Positions 41,091-49,722 of a DNA stretch of 64,000 bases are shown piece by piece. The DNA comes from Marinobacter sp. F3R08 (GTDB lineage: Bacteria > Pseudomonadota > Gammaproteobacteria > Pseudomonadales > Oleiphilaceae), in contig NZ_JAHKPI010000008.1 of assembly GCF_018860425.1 (NCBI RefSeq), positions 167,721 to 231,720 on the forward strand, read 5' to 3'. Position 1 is the stretch's first letter, and every line of letters starts with the position of its first letter. The translations under genes and the position numbers were made by a program. The notes below the pieces were generated by a model. That model ran no database searches. It was not told the DNA's origin and saw nothing but the letters and a program-made list of their open reading frames with translations.

Positions 41091-41960
41091 ATGGAAATCC
41101 TGGCGCTGAAAACCTTTAAAACGGTGGTTGATGAGGGTGGCATTAAAGGGGCCGCGGAAAAGCTTCATACCGTACAATCCAACATCACCAATCGAATTAA
41201 AAAGCTGGAAAGTGAGCTGGATACCAAGCTCTTCACATTGGCAGGCAGAAAACTGCGACTAACTCTCAGCGGACAACAGTTGTACAAGTATGCAGACGAC
41301 ATTCTGCAGCTAGAGTACCAGGCTAAAGCCGCCATTCTGCGTGACAAAGGCAATTATGAATTAAGGATAGGAATGCCAGAAACCTTTGCTGCAGTGCACA
41401 TGCCCTTAGCACTCAAGCAGCTCAAACAGGACTACCCGAATATTCAGACAAAGATCTTTACGGATACCAGCGACAGGCTCGTACTCGACGTCCTGAACAA
41501 CAAAGTGGACTGCGCCGCCATTGGGAATGCGCCCAAACATGACAAGCTTGAGGTTATCCCCATTGTGAAGGAAAAGCTGGTTATGGTAACCCCGGCTGAA
41601 AGTGACTATGCCCCGGTACTGCTCGTGCGTGACGAAGGTTGCGGCTACAGAAATCATGCGCTTTTATGGCAACAACTGGCAGGGCGCGGCAGCGATCAAC
41701 TCATGATAATGAGTAGTGCGGATGGCGTTCTGGGCTGTATCTCTGCAGGTCTGGGCTACACCATCATTGGCAAAAACATGGTGGTCGGCAGCCGATATGA
41801 AAAATCTCTCACGATGACCCCCGTCACCGAGGGCCCCAAACACGTGCAGCTCTCCATTGTTTATCGTAAAGGCAGCCCGTTAGAAGCCGGCACACTGGCC
41901 CTGGCGAACATTTTTACAGAAAACGAGGAATCCCCTACCACCGAATTCTGTCATTCCTGA
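41091..41960 (+). CDS. LysR family transcriptional regulator
   Basis: 289 residues. N-terminal winged helix with FKTVVDEGGIKGAAEKLHTVQSNITNRIKKLE (spread over 8-39), then a periplasmic-binding-like effector domain. Start ATG 41091 gives the standard LysR beginning (MEILALKTFK). It likely controls the divergent MFS gene. Confidence 0.9.
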   Translation: MEILALKTFKTVVDEGGIKGAAEKLHTVQSNITNRIKKLESELDTKLFTLAGRKLRLTLSGQQLYKYADDILQLEYQAKAAILRDKGNYELRIGMPETFAAVHMPLALKQLKQDYPNIQTKIFTDTSDRLVLDVLNNKVDCAAIGNAPKHDKLEVIPIVKEKLVMVTPAESDYAPVLLVRDEGCGYRNHALLWQQLAGRGSDQLMIMSSADGVLGCISAGLGYTIIGKNMVVGSRYEKSLTMTPVTEGPKHVQLSIVYRKGSPLEAGTLALANIFTENEESPTTEFCHS

Positions 41961-42034
41961 CCCATAAACCCTGCAAATCACCTCACTCACCGCCATCGAG
42001 CATCAAGGGAACAGCAGTCAGGTTCCGCATCGGA

Positions 42035-42385
42035 TCAGATTCTCTTCGGCATAACGGCAATTTCACTTTCCAGCTCAACCAGTTTATCCAGAATATTAAT
42101 AAACTTTTCACCAAACGGCGTAACGACATACTCAACTTTAGGTGGAACTTCGTGATATTCAATTCTTTCGATGATTCCGAATTCTATATTTTTACGCAGA
42201 CATTCATTAAGTACTTTCGTTGTTAACCCTTCAACACTTCGTACCATTTCACCAGGTCTATTTATCTTTTCAGCCAGTAGCTGGTACACCGTCAACGACC
42301 ATTTACAGCGAAAAACAGCTTCGACGATGCGCTTGCTGCGCTCCGGCGCCGAATTTCTTGAAAATATTTTTTCTTTATTAATCAT
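42035..42385 (-). CDS. HxlR family transcriptional regulator
   Basis: 116 residues, winged helix. CKWSLTVYQLLAE and the EYHEVPPKVEYVVTPFGE wing are HxlR hallmarks. It is divergent from an SDR gene across 109 bases. This neighbourhood is AT-richer than the flanking genes. Several HxlR members respond to aldehydes or quinones. Confidence 0.88.
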   Translation of the reverse strand: MINKEKIFSRNSAPERSKRIVEAVFRCKWSLTVYQLLAEKINRPGEMVRSVEGLTTKVLNECLRKNIEFGIIERIEYHEVPPKVEYVVTPFGEKFINILDKLVELESEIAVMPKRI

Positions 42386-42494
42386 GAAGATGTACCTGAA
42401 AGTACCTAGGTTACTGAAACGTGCTTACTTTTCCAAAGAAAATTGCGTTTGTAGTCTTGCTCTGCACTTTACATATGACCATTAGGATTTTCAA

Positions 42495-43262
42495 ATGAAA
42501 AACACAGAACAATCTATCGCATTAATAATTGGTGGAACCAGTGGAATGGGGCTGGAGAGCGCCAAACTTTTACTCTCTCGCGATATTAAAACTGTTATTG
42601 TCGGCCGTAATCCAGAAAAGCTGAAGCAGGCACAAAATACCCTTTCTGAGTTTGGTGATGTAAGTACAATAAAAGCTGACTTATATAATTCCGAAGATGT
42701 TCACCGTATTTTTACATTTGCCAGCGAGAACGACCTTCATATCAAGTACCTTCTAAACTCTGCCGGGTACTTTAAGCCAAAGCCGTTTATTGAGCATGAC
42801 AATAGTGATTATGATATCTATCACGAATTGAATCGTGCAATATTCTTCATATCACAAGCAGTGGCTAAAAACATGATTGCACACAACAGCGGATCCATTG
42901 TGAACATTGGTTCGATGTGGGCAAAACAAGCAATTAAAGCAACACCATCGTCTGCTTACTCTATGGCGAAAGCTGGATTGCATGCGCTTACACAGCATTT
43001 AGCAATGGAATTGGCCGACAACAATATTCGAGTCAATGCAATTTCACCAGCTCTGGTCAAGTCCACAATTTTTGAATCGTTTATTGATCCAAGTGTAATG
43101 GATGAAACTCTTTCCACCTTCAATGGCTTCCATCCAATTGGCCGCATTGGCCAACCTGAAGACGTAGCCAAGGTTGCCAGCTTTTTATTAAGTGATGATT
43201 CGAGTTGGGTAACGGGAGCGATATGGGATGTTGATGGCGGCGTGATCGCTGGTAGAAACTGA
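42495..43262 (+). CDS. SDR family oxidoreductase
   Basis: 255 residues, classical short-chain dehydrogenase. The cofactor motif is GGTSGMG (14-20), the catalytic Tyr-Lys lies in YSMAKAG, and the C-terminus has the usual [12 protein letters not shown]. The TAAATT-rich flank and the divergent HxlR gene suggest the regulator controls it. Substrate unknown. Confidence 0.9.
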   Translation: MKNTEQSIALIIGGTSGMGLESAKLLLSRDIKTVIVGRNPEKLKQAQNTLSEFGDVSTIKADLYNSEDVHRIFTFASENDLHIKYLLNSAGYFKPKPFIEHDNSDYDIYHELNRAIFFISQAVAKNMIAHNSGSIVNIGSMWAKQAIKATPSSAYSMAKAGLHALTQHLAMELADNNIRVNAISPALVKSTIFESFIDPSVMDETLSTFNGFHPIGRIGQPEDVAKVASFLLSDDSSWVTGAIWDVDGGVIAGRN

Positions 43263-43301
43263 TATAGCGTTGCAGCTTGGCGCTCACTGCCTGGGCAAGT
43301 A

Positions 43302-43362
43302 CTGCGAAAGCCCACGAACACCTGCCACCTGATTTCATGGGGTGAAGGCCGGGCTTTCGCAG
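43302..43362. repeat. 12-bp perfect inverted repeat
   Basis: CTGCGAAAGCCC (43302-43313) and GGGCTTTCGCAG (43351-43362) with a 37-base loop, between the SDR stop and the end of the 43366 gene on the other strand. It could be a shared terminator structure for the convergent genes, but there is no T-run directly after it. Confidence 0.5.
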
Positions 43363-43365
43363 GCA

Positions 43366-43767
43366 TCAATAAGTGAAGTCACTCCGGCCTGGTGAAGTAA
43401 GTGAATTTCTCGGGTTGTGCTTTGACATAGCCCTTTTGCTCCACTCTTTAAACGTTCCGATGTCATTGAGCTCTTCATCAAGTACGATGCCTCGACCGGG
43501 ATCCGTGCATAAAATCTCTACCAGCTCCGAGTATTCTTCAGCGTCAATTTCAAAAGAACTCCACCCCACTCCGCCACTCATCCCGGTATCTGACTCTGAT
43601 TGTCGAAAGGCATCATTCAGCACTGCCAAAGGTGGCATTACCTTGAAGCATGCGAGCGCGAACCCTAACAACGGATGCATGAAAATAAACTTATCCAACG
43701 GATGATTTTCCCACGGAGCGGAGGTTTCACCTGCGCCATACAAGTGCCTTACTTTAACTGTGCGCAT
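43366..43767 (-). CDS. unknown cytosolic protein
   Basis: 133 residues from ATG 43767, where AGGA lies 8 bases upstream; the open frame extends 25 codons further but with no homology clue. No signal peptide or membrane helix. GWSSFEIDAEEYSELVEIL and a C-terminal basic stretch are the only notable segments. I do not recognise the family, although codon use looks genuine. Confidence 0.6.
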   Translation of the reverse strand: MRTVKVRHLYGAGETSAPWENHPLDKFIFMHPLLGFALACFKVMPPLAVLNDAFRQSESDTGMSGGVGWSSFEIDAEEYSELVEILCTDPGRGIVLDEELNDIGTFKEWSKRAMSKHNPRNSLTSPGRSDFTY

Positions 43768-44060
43768 ATCCTGGGTCCTAAGGTTAATGCTGAAAGCCGT
43801 TCGGTTGCGGCCCACCATCGGGCCGGAACGAATTAAATTCACAGGTCAGGGGCATCACATTCAGCACTGGAACTTCTCGCCTTTATAGCACGAGATTTTG
43901 ATCTGATGCAGAAGCTCAGAAACCTGCTGGTACAACACCGAGGTGAATTCCATGCTGCATTAATTGCCGCATTTACTGGCTGCATAAAGCAGGGTTAAAG
44001 GCTAGAATGGCGGCATTGTAGGGCGCTGGGCGCTTCTGCGGAGCGCTCACAGGAAAGCCC

Positions 44061-45254
44061 ATGTCCATTCAGCTTGATTTTCGCACCCTCAGCCTGACAC
44101 TCATGCTTTTTAGCCTGGTGTTCGGTCTAGGTATGTTCGCTTACTCCCGAGAGCATGCCAAGTTCTCTGGTATAAAAACCATCGGTGCAGGTTACTTTCT
44201 GATTGGTGGTGGCTGTGTACTTCTCGGCCTGCGCGATTTTATTCATGATTTCGCGTCCATAGTGCTTTCCAACACCGCGATCATCTTGGGTGTAATACTG
44301 ATCTACAGAGGACTGTTTAACTTTCTCGGTATCTCGCTGCGCTATGAGCGTTGGTTGAGCCCGACGCTGGTGCTGCTGCTGGCAGCTGTACTGTATTTCT
44401 ATACCTTCCATGTTCCAGATGTAAACGTGCGTATACGGGCTTTGTCTGTAACCTTTGCAGCCGCCTGTTTTATTGGGGCCAGCGGGTTGTTGCAACACCG
44501 TGAAATCCATAGTCGTATGGCCGCAAATCTGCTTATCGCCATGTTTTTACTGGTGGGCGCCTTCTTTATCTTTCGGTGGGTTTGGTCATTTCATGAAATT
44601 TCCCCTGATGATTTTATGAATTCAGGGTTGCTCAGCGCGCTGGCAATTATTGCTGGAGAGTTTATGGTTATTTCATCATCGTTTGCCACTACATGGATGG
44701 CGTCCAATCGGTTGCAGGATGAGCTCTCGAAAATAGCACGGATTGACCCTTTGACGGGGATCTACAACAGGCGGGCATTTAACGAATTTTGTGATATTGA
44801 ATTCAGCCGCGCACTGCGTTCGGGTACGTCGTTCGCCATTATCATGTGCGATTTAGACCACTTTAAAAAAGTAAATGATCAACACGGCCATCGCGTAGGT
44901 GATGAGGTATTGAAGCGCTTCGCTGCTCTGATCAGAGACAGGATACGACAGCATGATGTGGTAGCCCGCTTTGGTGGTGAAGAGTTTATATTACTGTTAC
45001 CAGACAACGGTACCGGGCAGGCATTGCAGGTTGCGGAGCAACTCAGAGCACAAACGGCAGCAACCCAGATTACGATTGATAGTCATATCAGCTTGACCCT
45101 GTCAGCCAGCTTCGGCGTGGCTCATTACTGCGCTGATGACAATGAATGGAGTGCGGTGCTGCACCGTGCTGATAACGCACTTTACGCTGCAAAAAACCAG
45201 GGACGCAACCGAGCGGTCTATCTGCCATCAGCGAACCGTGAGCTTGCAAGCTGA
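44061..45254 (+). CDS. membrane-bound diguanylate cyclase
   Basis: 397 residues. About seven to eight membrane helices fill residues 8-215, then a GGDEF domain (about 228-385). The active-site motif is GGEEF at 305-309 and the inhibitory I-site RxxD is RQHD at 296-299, so it should both make c-di-GMP and be product-inhibited. The sensory input is presumably the membrane region. SD AGGAAA precedes ATG 44061. Confidence 0.93.
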   Translation: MSIQLDFRTLSLTLMLFSLVFGLGMFAYSREHAKFSGIKTIGAGYFLIGGGCVLLGLRDFIHDFASIVLSNTAIILGVILIYRGLFNFLGISLRYERWLSPTLVLLLAAVLYFYTFHVPDVNVRIRALSVTFAAACFIGASGLLQHREIHSRMAANLLIAMFLLVGAFFIFRWVWSFHEISPDDFMNSGLLSALAIIAGEFMVISSSFATTWMASNRLQDELSKIARIDPLTGIYNRRAFNEFCDIEFSRALRSGTSFAIIMCDLDHFKKVNDQHGHRVGDEVLKRFAALIRDRIRQHDVVARFGGEEFILLLPDNGTGQALQVAEQLRAQTAATQITIDSHISLTLSASFGVAHYCADDNEWSAVLHRADNALYAAKNQGRNRAVYLPSANRELAS

Positions 45255-45340
45255 AATAATGAACCAGGTATCAAAAACGAACTGCTTCGAGTCCTTTTCA
45301 ATAACTTTTTAAGTTTCATTTGACAAAAACACAAAACCAT

Positions 45341-45901
45341 TCAGATGATTTTTATCATCATATTTAAAACTGATTTCCAGTTTTGTTTTTTATCACTCAG
45401 GTGCGTTATTCGGTAGCTGCCTGTTGAGATTACCTGATTATCGGATGTAGGAGTATGGATAGTTATATTTTCAGATGCTGAAAAATTCCCCCCATCTCCC
45501 TTAAGATTTAAATTAGAAACAATTAACTTGGGCAAGACGCAATCCCCAGTAAATTCTGCGTCACAATCCTCAGGGTGCAAAGATGTATATATAGTCTTTT
45601 TACTACCCCAATCAACAAGCCTGGCATCCACTTTTTTAATTGTCCATTCCTGACCGTTTATCTTACCTGTAAGCTCGGAGCTATAGAAGTCATAACAATA
45701 TTTTTTGATCGGATCACTATTAACACTGGCCACTTCAAACAAATTTTTAATAGTTGCTTTCGAATCTATTTTTCTTATACCACCTACCTCAATCACTTCG
45801 GTCCTGAAGATCAAATCTCGGTAGCAATAACGTTTAATATCCACAAAAACATCGCCATTATCATCGGTGGAAACAGAAAAGCCATCTCCGATAAACTTCA
45901 T
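45341..45901 (-). CDS. unknown protein next to the map fragment
   Basis: 186 residues if started at ATG 45901; the frame is continuous with the methionine aminopeptidase fragment upstream, so the true start is uncertain. It is Asp/Lys-rich, has four cysteines and no membrane helix, and does not resemble any family I know. The stretch is AT-rich compared with the housekeeping genes, a sign of foreign origin. Confidence 0.45.
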   Translation of the reverse strand: MKFIGDGFSVSTDDNGDVFVDIKRYCYRDLIFRTEVIEVGGIRKIDSKATIKNLFEVASVNSDPIKKYCYDFYSSELTGKINGQEWTIKKVDARLVDWGSKKTIYTSLHPEDCDAEFTGDCVLPKLIVSNLNLKGDGGNFSASENITIHTPTSDNQVISTGSYRITHLSDKKQNWKSVLNMMIKII

Positions 45902-45979
45902 ATGTTTGAATGTTTCCACATCTTCTGGCACGGCCAGCAACTCTTCAAGTGCGATTAAGTTGTTATTTTTTTGAGTATC

Positions 45980-46102
45980 CCAATGCAAAACCTGAGGTTC
46001 CTCATGCATTTCTCGCCCAATTCCATGCCTGCAATACTCGCGAACAACAGAATAGCCGTTCTTCTGAGCGTGGCTCTGAACGGCATGACCAATATCACCA
46101 AG
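45980..46102 (-). pseudogene. methionine aminopeptidase fragment (about 41 residues)
   Basis: The stretch LGDIGHAVQ...[22 protein letters not shown] is unmistakably the centre of a type I MetAP: it contains the metal-ligand His of HGIGR and the EEPQVLH substrate loop (roughly residues 145-185 of E. coli Map). The rest of the enzyme is gone on both sides. The normally invariant CGHGIG is CRHGIG here. It is out of frame with the ParD-like gene it is fused to. Confidence 0.8.
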
Positions 46103-46262
46103 GGTCGCGCATGATTTCAGAAAAAGACATGCTGGGATTCGCCTCGGCGAGCATACCAACCTTTATCCAGTACTCAGCCTGAGCATTGATAGAGCGAACC
46201 ATCACCGAGCTCGCCTTGCGAATCTCCCCATGAAGTTCGTCGTCAATCTTAACAATTCCCAT
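46095..46262 (-). pseudogene. ParD-like protein, 3' end truncated by deletion
   Basis: 55 codons: a ribbon-helix-helix-type N-terminus MGIVKIDDELHGEIRKAS then [17 protein letters not shown], recognisable as the ParD-like family that is normally paired with a type I methionine aminopeptidase. The frame ends SEIMRDPW and stops, because the next bases are map sequence in another frame. A deletion joined the two genes. The N-terminal DNA-binding half is intact, so a short repressor could still be made. Confidence 0.7.
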
Positions 46263-46279
46263 AACAAAACCCCGATATA

Positions 46280-46297
46280 CGATTCATATACGAATCG
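46280..46297. promoter_or_regulatory. inverted repeat upstream of the ParD-like gene
   Basis: Perfect 6-bp arms CGATTC and GAATCG with ATATAC spacer, 18-35 bases upstream of the ParD-like start. A GTATAT-containing direct repeat overlaps it. Position and symmetry fit an autoregulatory operator of an RHH-type protein; this is inferred, not shown. Confidence 0.4.
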
Positions 46298-46354
46298 CAT
46301 ACTGTCAGTGCCCGGTTGGCAATATGGTCTGTCGGTGAGCCAGGGCGGCCCTGG

Positions 46355-46395
46355 CAAGTGGGTCCTGCGGCCGCATACTACCGCGCCTTGTTATC
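46355..46395 (-). repeat. attC remnant at the distal end of the array
   Basis: CGCATACTACCGCGCCTTGTT at 46372-46391 matches the 5' (R'') half of full attC sites such as those at 48304 and 62271. The other half with the TAACGC end is missing. It directly follows the stop of the 46391 gene. Confidence 0.5.
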
Positions 46396-46600
46396 TCAGG
46401 TTTACATTGAAGTTCGGTGAATGGCATCTATGGGGAACACACAGCCTGTCAATGCATTTGAACCAGCATTCACACCCTAGGAAGGCCACGAAAAGGGCTG
46501 TGCCAGCTAGAACAGCTGTTTGCTCCTCGTACATATTCTTGCCCGCCTGAATGCTCCGTATCAAATCGCTCGCTTGAGCAGGGCCTACCATCACATCCAT
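46391..46600 (-). CDS. unknown cassette protein
   Basis: 69 residues from ATG 46600. The stop TAA lies in an attC-like ATAACAAGG, as in the other cassettes. A hydrophobic, Cys-containing centre (AVLAGTALFVAFLGCECWFKC) suggests a membrane association. No family recognised. It is the most distal cassette-like gene. Confidence 0.45.
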   Translation of the reverse strand: MDVMVGPAQASDLIRSIQAGKNMYEEQTAVLAGTALFVAFLGCECWFKCIDRLCVPHRCHSPNFNVNLR

Positions 46601-46645
46601 GCAATCACCATCTGATGCCTGATCGGCTTTTACCAAATTATGATA

Positions 46646-46801
46646 TTAGAACTCTGTTGGAATGGGCCCGATACCACCGATCAGTCCAATGGGCATAGAT
46701 ACTTCCATGCCGTGAGTTCTTAGCGCAGAACTAAACCTCATAAAATCGGTGGAGAGGTCGTCAATTTTATAGCCTTGAGATACTTCAGAATCACAACGTT
46801 A
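46646..46801 (-). other. open frame continuing in-frame past the methyltransferase stop
   Basis: Reading on in the same frame after the TAA at 46799-46801 gives 50 sense codons with protein-like composition (YKIDDLSTDFMRFSSALRT, then MPIGLIGGIGPIPTEF) before a TAA at 46646. It could be a separate short gene starting at an internal ATG, or the remnant of another cassette gene. No attC separates it from the methyltransferase. Confidence 0.3.
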
Positions 46802-47554
46802 TTCGTTAATAGCTTTAGCGCAGAAACGCATTGCACTCACAAATACAGCTGTCGGCTCCTTCTCAACTTCTATTAATGCTATCAACTCATCAACTTCAGA
46901 AATGGCGGCAATGTTTGAAGACTCCAGCCGTGGTTTAACCAACTCCAAAAGCTCACCAAGAGAATATTGGTCACCCTGCCCATCTATAACCGCTTCTGCC
47001 CAGATTGCCTCAAACTTTAACCCAGCTTTAGAGTAAGTAGCCGGTAAATGGAACCCCATGGACTGATCAACGCCTTCTTTGGCTAACATTTTATCGAGCA
47101 ATGAGGCCGCTCTTTGGTGCGCCGGCATAGCAGAAACAACACCTGGACACATAGTAGAGTCATACTCTTCAAAAACGACCAGGCCATCTTTTCGTAACCA
47201 AGGTAACAGGCTGGAGAGAACACTGTCAGGGCTCGGTAAGTACATCAGCACTCGACGCCCAACCACTGCATCAAAAGACGCAAGATCAATGTTTTTCAGA
47301 TAGGTCGGTGCATCATTCAAGTCAGCTTGTAAAAAGCGAACATTATTCTTCCCGGATTCTTCAAGTTTTTTTTGAGCTGAAGCTATCAGCTCTTTACTAT
47401 GATCAATCGCCAGGACACTGCCAGCAGAACCGACAATTTCACTTAAAAGTTCTGAGACCTCACCGGGCCCACTTCCCAGCTCAAGAACGGCCATACCCTC
47501 AGAAACACCCGCAAACCTAAACAGCCTTTCTGTTGTTGCATTACTTCGCTTCAC
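46799..47554 (-). CDS. class I SAM-dependent methyltransferase
   Basis: 251 residues, Rossmann methyltransferase fold with motif I VLELGSGPGEVSELL and an acidic LAIDHS loop; FLQADLND and FDAVVGRRVLMYL continue the fold. It looks like the small-molecule/UbiE-like group. Its start is 24 bases from an attC, so it belongs to the array, but no attC is seen after it. Confidence 0.85.
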   Translation of the reverse strand: MKRSNATTERLFRFAGVSEGMAVLELGSGPGEVSELLSEIVGSAGSVLAIDHSKELIASAQKKLEESGKNNVRFLQADLNDAPTYLKNIDLASFDAVVGRRVLMYLPSPDSVLSSLLPWLRKDGLVVFEEYDSTMCPGVVSAMPAHQRAASLLDKMLAKEGVDQSMGFHLPATYSKAGLKFEAIWAEAVIDGQGDQYSLGELLELVKPRLESSNIAAISEVDELIALIEVEKEPTAVFVSAMRFCAKAINE

Positions 47555-47578
47555 ATATCACCTATTTATGTATTTAAA

Positions 47579-47636
47579 TCAAACGCTGAGCTAAGAGGCC
47601 CCTCGGGCCAAGGACGCACTTGAACGGCTGGTTATA
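47579..47636 (-). repeat. attC site (DinB cassette)
   Basis: Plus-strand ends AAACGCTGAGC and GGCTGGTTATA, with internal GCCCCTCGGGC hairpin. About 58 bases, so a compact full site. The DinB gene's stop TAA is part of the TATAACC end. Confidence 0.75.
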
Positions 47637-48174
47637 CCTGTGTTTCCTCCGGAACCAGAGCCAATAGGTCAGTAACTCCAACGTCCACACCCGCCTGAGA
47701 CAATAAGGCAGAAACCTGCCCTCGATGATGAGTCTGATGATTAAAAAAATGAAGAATAAGACTCGAATATCGCTTGTTGACCGGAATTCCTTTGGTGTTG
47801 TGGTAGCTGAGAACGGAATCCAGATCACCTTCGGGTAACTCGGCTATCCAGCTGATAATTTGCCGGTCGAGCCAGGCCCGATGTTCAGATAAGCTACCAA
47901 TATCGTCATAGACTATCTGGCTTAGGCTTGTCGGATTTGGAAGGTTGGCGACCTCCTGCAACGAACTCACCCGGGATGAGTGGTCGGCAAACCGCTTAAG
48001 CCAGAGGGTGTCACCAACGAGGATGTGATTCAGGGTCCCAAGAATGGAGCCAAAAAAGGCCCCACGATCCTTAGTTAAGTCTGTTGCAGCGAGCAAACTT
48101 GCAGACTTGTAGATTTTCGAATTCATCCATTGGTTGTAAATGGACAGCAATTCAAATTGATCCTTCAGGCTCAT
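47632..48174 (-). CDS. DinB family protein
   Basis: 180 residues, four-helix bundle. The metal ligands of the DinB/YfiT fold fit LNHILVGD, HFFNHQTHHRGQVSALL. Members act as thiol-dependent transferases or detoxification enzymes. Start ATG 48174 follows AGGGAG. Confidence 0.85.
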   Translation of the reverse strand: MSLKDQFELLSIYNQWMNSKIYKSASLLAATDLTKDRGAFFGSILGTLNHILVGDTLWLKRFADHSSRVSSLQEVANLPNPTSLSQIVYDDIGSLSEHRAWLDRQIISWIAELPEGDLDSVLSYHNTKGIPVNKRYSSLILHFFNHQTHHRGQVSALLSQAGVDVGVTDLLALVPEETQV

Positions 48175-48244
48175 CCGAACTCCCTCTCATGTATGACGCG
48201 AAAACACCAAAGCTGCACTGAAATATGGGTACAGAAAATATATA

Positions 48245-48267
48245 AAATCGAAGGAAAATTTCGATTT
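48245..48267. repeat. AT-rich inverted repeat in the DinB cassette leader
   Basis: AAATCGAA and TTCGATTT with a 7-base spacer. On the minus strand it is followed by TATATATTTT. The leader between the PaiB attC and the DinB start is about 130 bases, unusually long for a cassette, so it may carry a promoter or operator. Confidence 0.35.
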
Positions 48268-48303
48268 CCCCCCATCGTCACCCTCAGCCAGATTTTCACA
48301 GTA

Positions 48304-48360
48304 AATAGACGCTGAACATCTCAGCGGCCATCGACCGCGTACTACTGCGACTTGTTAGCT
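48304..48360 (-). repeat. attC site (PaiB cassette)
   Basis: Plus-strand AGACGCTGAACATCTCAGCG to CTGCGACTTGTTAGCT, 57 bases. The TAGACGCT end is a slightly changed R' core (normally TAACGC). The PaiB stop TAA is inside GCTAACAAG. Confidence 0.75.
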
Positions 48361-48981
48361 CATGAATTCTGACATTGCATCCGAACCTGGCGCACTCTCA
48401 CCTTTCAGGGCATCTTTGACACCAGCCTGATTACGTTCAGGCTGGTTTTGACTAGCTTTCAACTTTCCAGTCAACTTCTCGATCTTGACTTCGATTCCAA
48501 CGATCCCCTGCACCAAGCGCTCAGTGAAATCCGTTGGCGCGTCACTTACAGCCCAAGGTTGCACTCTCCCCTTTTCGTGCTCATCTGTTAGCTGACTCAC
48601 GTGCTCCTTGAGCCAAGCAGGGTCCTGTATAACTCGAGCACTACCTTCAACATGCACCGCTAGATAATTCCAGGTGGGAACGACGCGACCAGTCTCCGCT
48701 TTAGTCGGATACCATGATGGCGATACGTAAGCATCTGGGCCCTGAAAAATGGCCAGGACAGACCCACCGTTTCGAATCCGCTGCCAAACCGGGTTATTTC
48801 GTGCCAGGTGGCACTGCAATGTGCCGAGAGAGTGGTCTGCTTCAATGTTCAAGCGGAACGGAACATGGTTCGCTTCTATACCCTCATCGTCAGCGGTCAC
48901 AAGTACCCCGAAGCCATAGTCGCGGATATATTGATGGAGCTTTTCTGTGTCAGCTTCCTTGAAGTGATTCGGCACGTACAT
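48355..48981 (-). CDS. PaiB-like FMN-binding protein
   Basis: 208 residues, FMN-binding negative regulator (PaiB) family: MYVPNHFKE, the FGVLVTADDEGIEANHVPF strand-loop and NPVWQRI, SWYPTK.....VPTWNY. In Bacillus PaiB affects sporulation and protease genes; here the role is unknown. Full length, no signal peptide. Confidence 0.88.
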   Translation of the reverse strand: MYVPNHFKEADTEKLHQYIRDYGFGVLVTADDEGIEANHVPFRLNIEADHSLGTLQCHLARNNPVWQRIRNGGSVLAIFQGPDAYVSPSWYPTKAETGRVVPTWNYLAVHVEGSARVIQDPAWLKEHVSQLTDEHEKGRVQPWAVSDAPTDFTERLVQGIVGIEVKIEKLTGKLKASQNQPERNQAGVKDALKGESAPGSDAMSEFMS

Positions 48982-49062
48982 CTAACAACTACTCCCTTGC
49001 AGATCCTTTGTTCAGGCAAAGCCACATTTCAGTATCCGTCGCCGTGCCTGTGGCTGTTACAA
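48981..49062 (-). repeat. attC site (GST cassette)
   Basis: Plus-strand TCTAACAACTACTCCC to CGTCGCCGTGCCTGTGGCTGTTAC, 82 bases; its right half matches the sites at 57558 and 60361 (GTCGCCGTGCCTG). The GST gene stops just before it with TAG. Confidence 0.7.
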
Positions 49063-49067
49063 AGCAA

Positions 49068-49664
49068 CTACTCCATGCCTTTAAAATTCGGCAATGAAAC
49101 CACTCTGTCTAGCCATGCTTGCACAGCTGGATAAACTCCCAGCTCAAAGCCGCCCTCATGGGCCACATGAGTGTAGGCATATAGCGAAATGTCTGCGGTG
49201 GTGAAGCTTTCACCGGCTATATATGGCGTTCTCCCAAGCTGCTTCTCCATAACCTGCAACGCTTTGTGCCCACCAACCTGCTTTGAGGCATACTCCTCTG
49301 CCTTGTCGTCGGGCAGGCCCAGATACTTGTTGATAAAGCGCGCTACTGCAATAAACGGCTCATGGCTGTATTGTTCAAAAAATTGCCATTGAAGAACGCG
49401 AGCTTGAGCCAGGCTTTCGTCTGGATAGAGGGCGGACCCACCTGCCAAAAAGTTGATAATGGCGTTTGACTCAGAGAGGGGCTCGCCCTGGTCAAGCTCA
49501 AGCAAGGGAATTTTGCCATTCGGGTTCCTTTCCAGGAACTCACCGCTCTTAGTGTCGCCAGCCAGGATATCAACATCAATCCATTCGTGGTCAATTTCCA
49601 GAAAACCACAAACGAGCTGAACTTTGTAGCAGTTGCCTGATTTTCTATCACCGTAAATTTTCAC
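49068..49664 (-). CDS. glutathione S-transferase family protein
   Basis: 198 residues from GTG 49664 with AAAGGAG upstream (another GTG two codons earlier overlaps that ribosome site). N-terminal thioredoxin fold with NPNGKIPLLEL and ESNAIINFL glutathione-binding motifs; helical C-terminal domain. Likely a conjugating or dehalogenating GST; substrate unknown. Confidence 0.88.
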   Translation of the reverse strand: MKIYGDRKSGNCYKVQLVCGFLEIDHEWIDVDILAGDTKSGEFLERNPNGKIPLLELDQGEPLSESNAIINFLAGGSALYPDESLAQARVLQWQFFEQYSHEPFIAVARFINKYLGLPDDKAEEYASKQVGGHKALQVMEKQLGRTPYIAGESFTTADISLYAYTHVAHEGGFELGVYPAVQAWLDRVVSLPNFKGME

Positions 49665-49683
49665 GCACACTCCTTTACCTCAA

Positions 49684-49722
49684 AGCTAACCGTGCTACAC
49701 AGGAACACCTACACGTTCAAAC
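49684..49722 (-). repeat. short attC remnant
   Basis: About 39 bases: AAGCTAACCGTG (R'-type end with GTTAGC) to CACGTTCAAACC. It lacks the central variable hairpin. It marks the cassette of the 49709 gene. Confidence 0.5.

Noticed and set aside
43302..43362. attC site near 43.3 kb
   Set aside because: The inverted repeat lacks TAACGC/GTTAGC core ends, so it is not part of the integron.
45341..46159. One 272-residue gene spanning the Map fragment and downstream region
   Set aside because: The first 19 codons are out-of-frame ParD-like DNA, and the Map part is cut; the single long frame is a by-product of the fusion, so the downstream gene is listed separately.
46202..46550. 106-codon plus-strand frame at the distal array end
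   Set aside because: It runs antisense to the ParD-like gene end and over an attC remnant, and composition is not protein-like.
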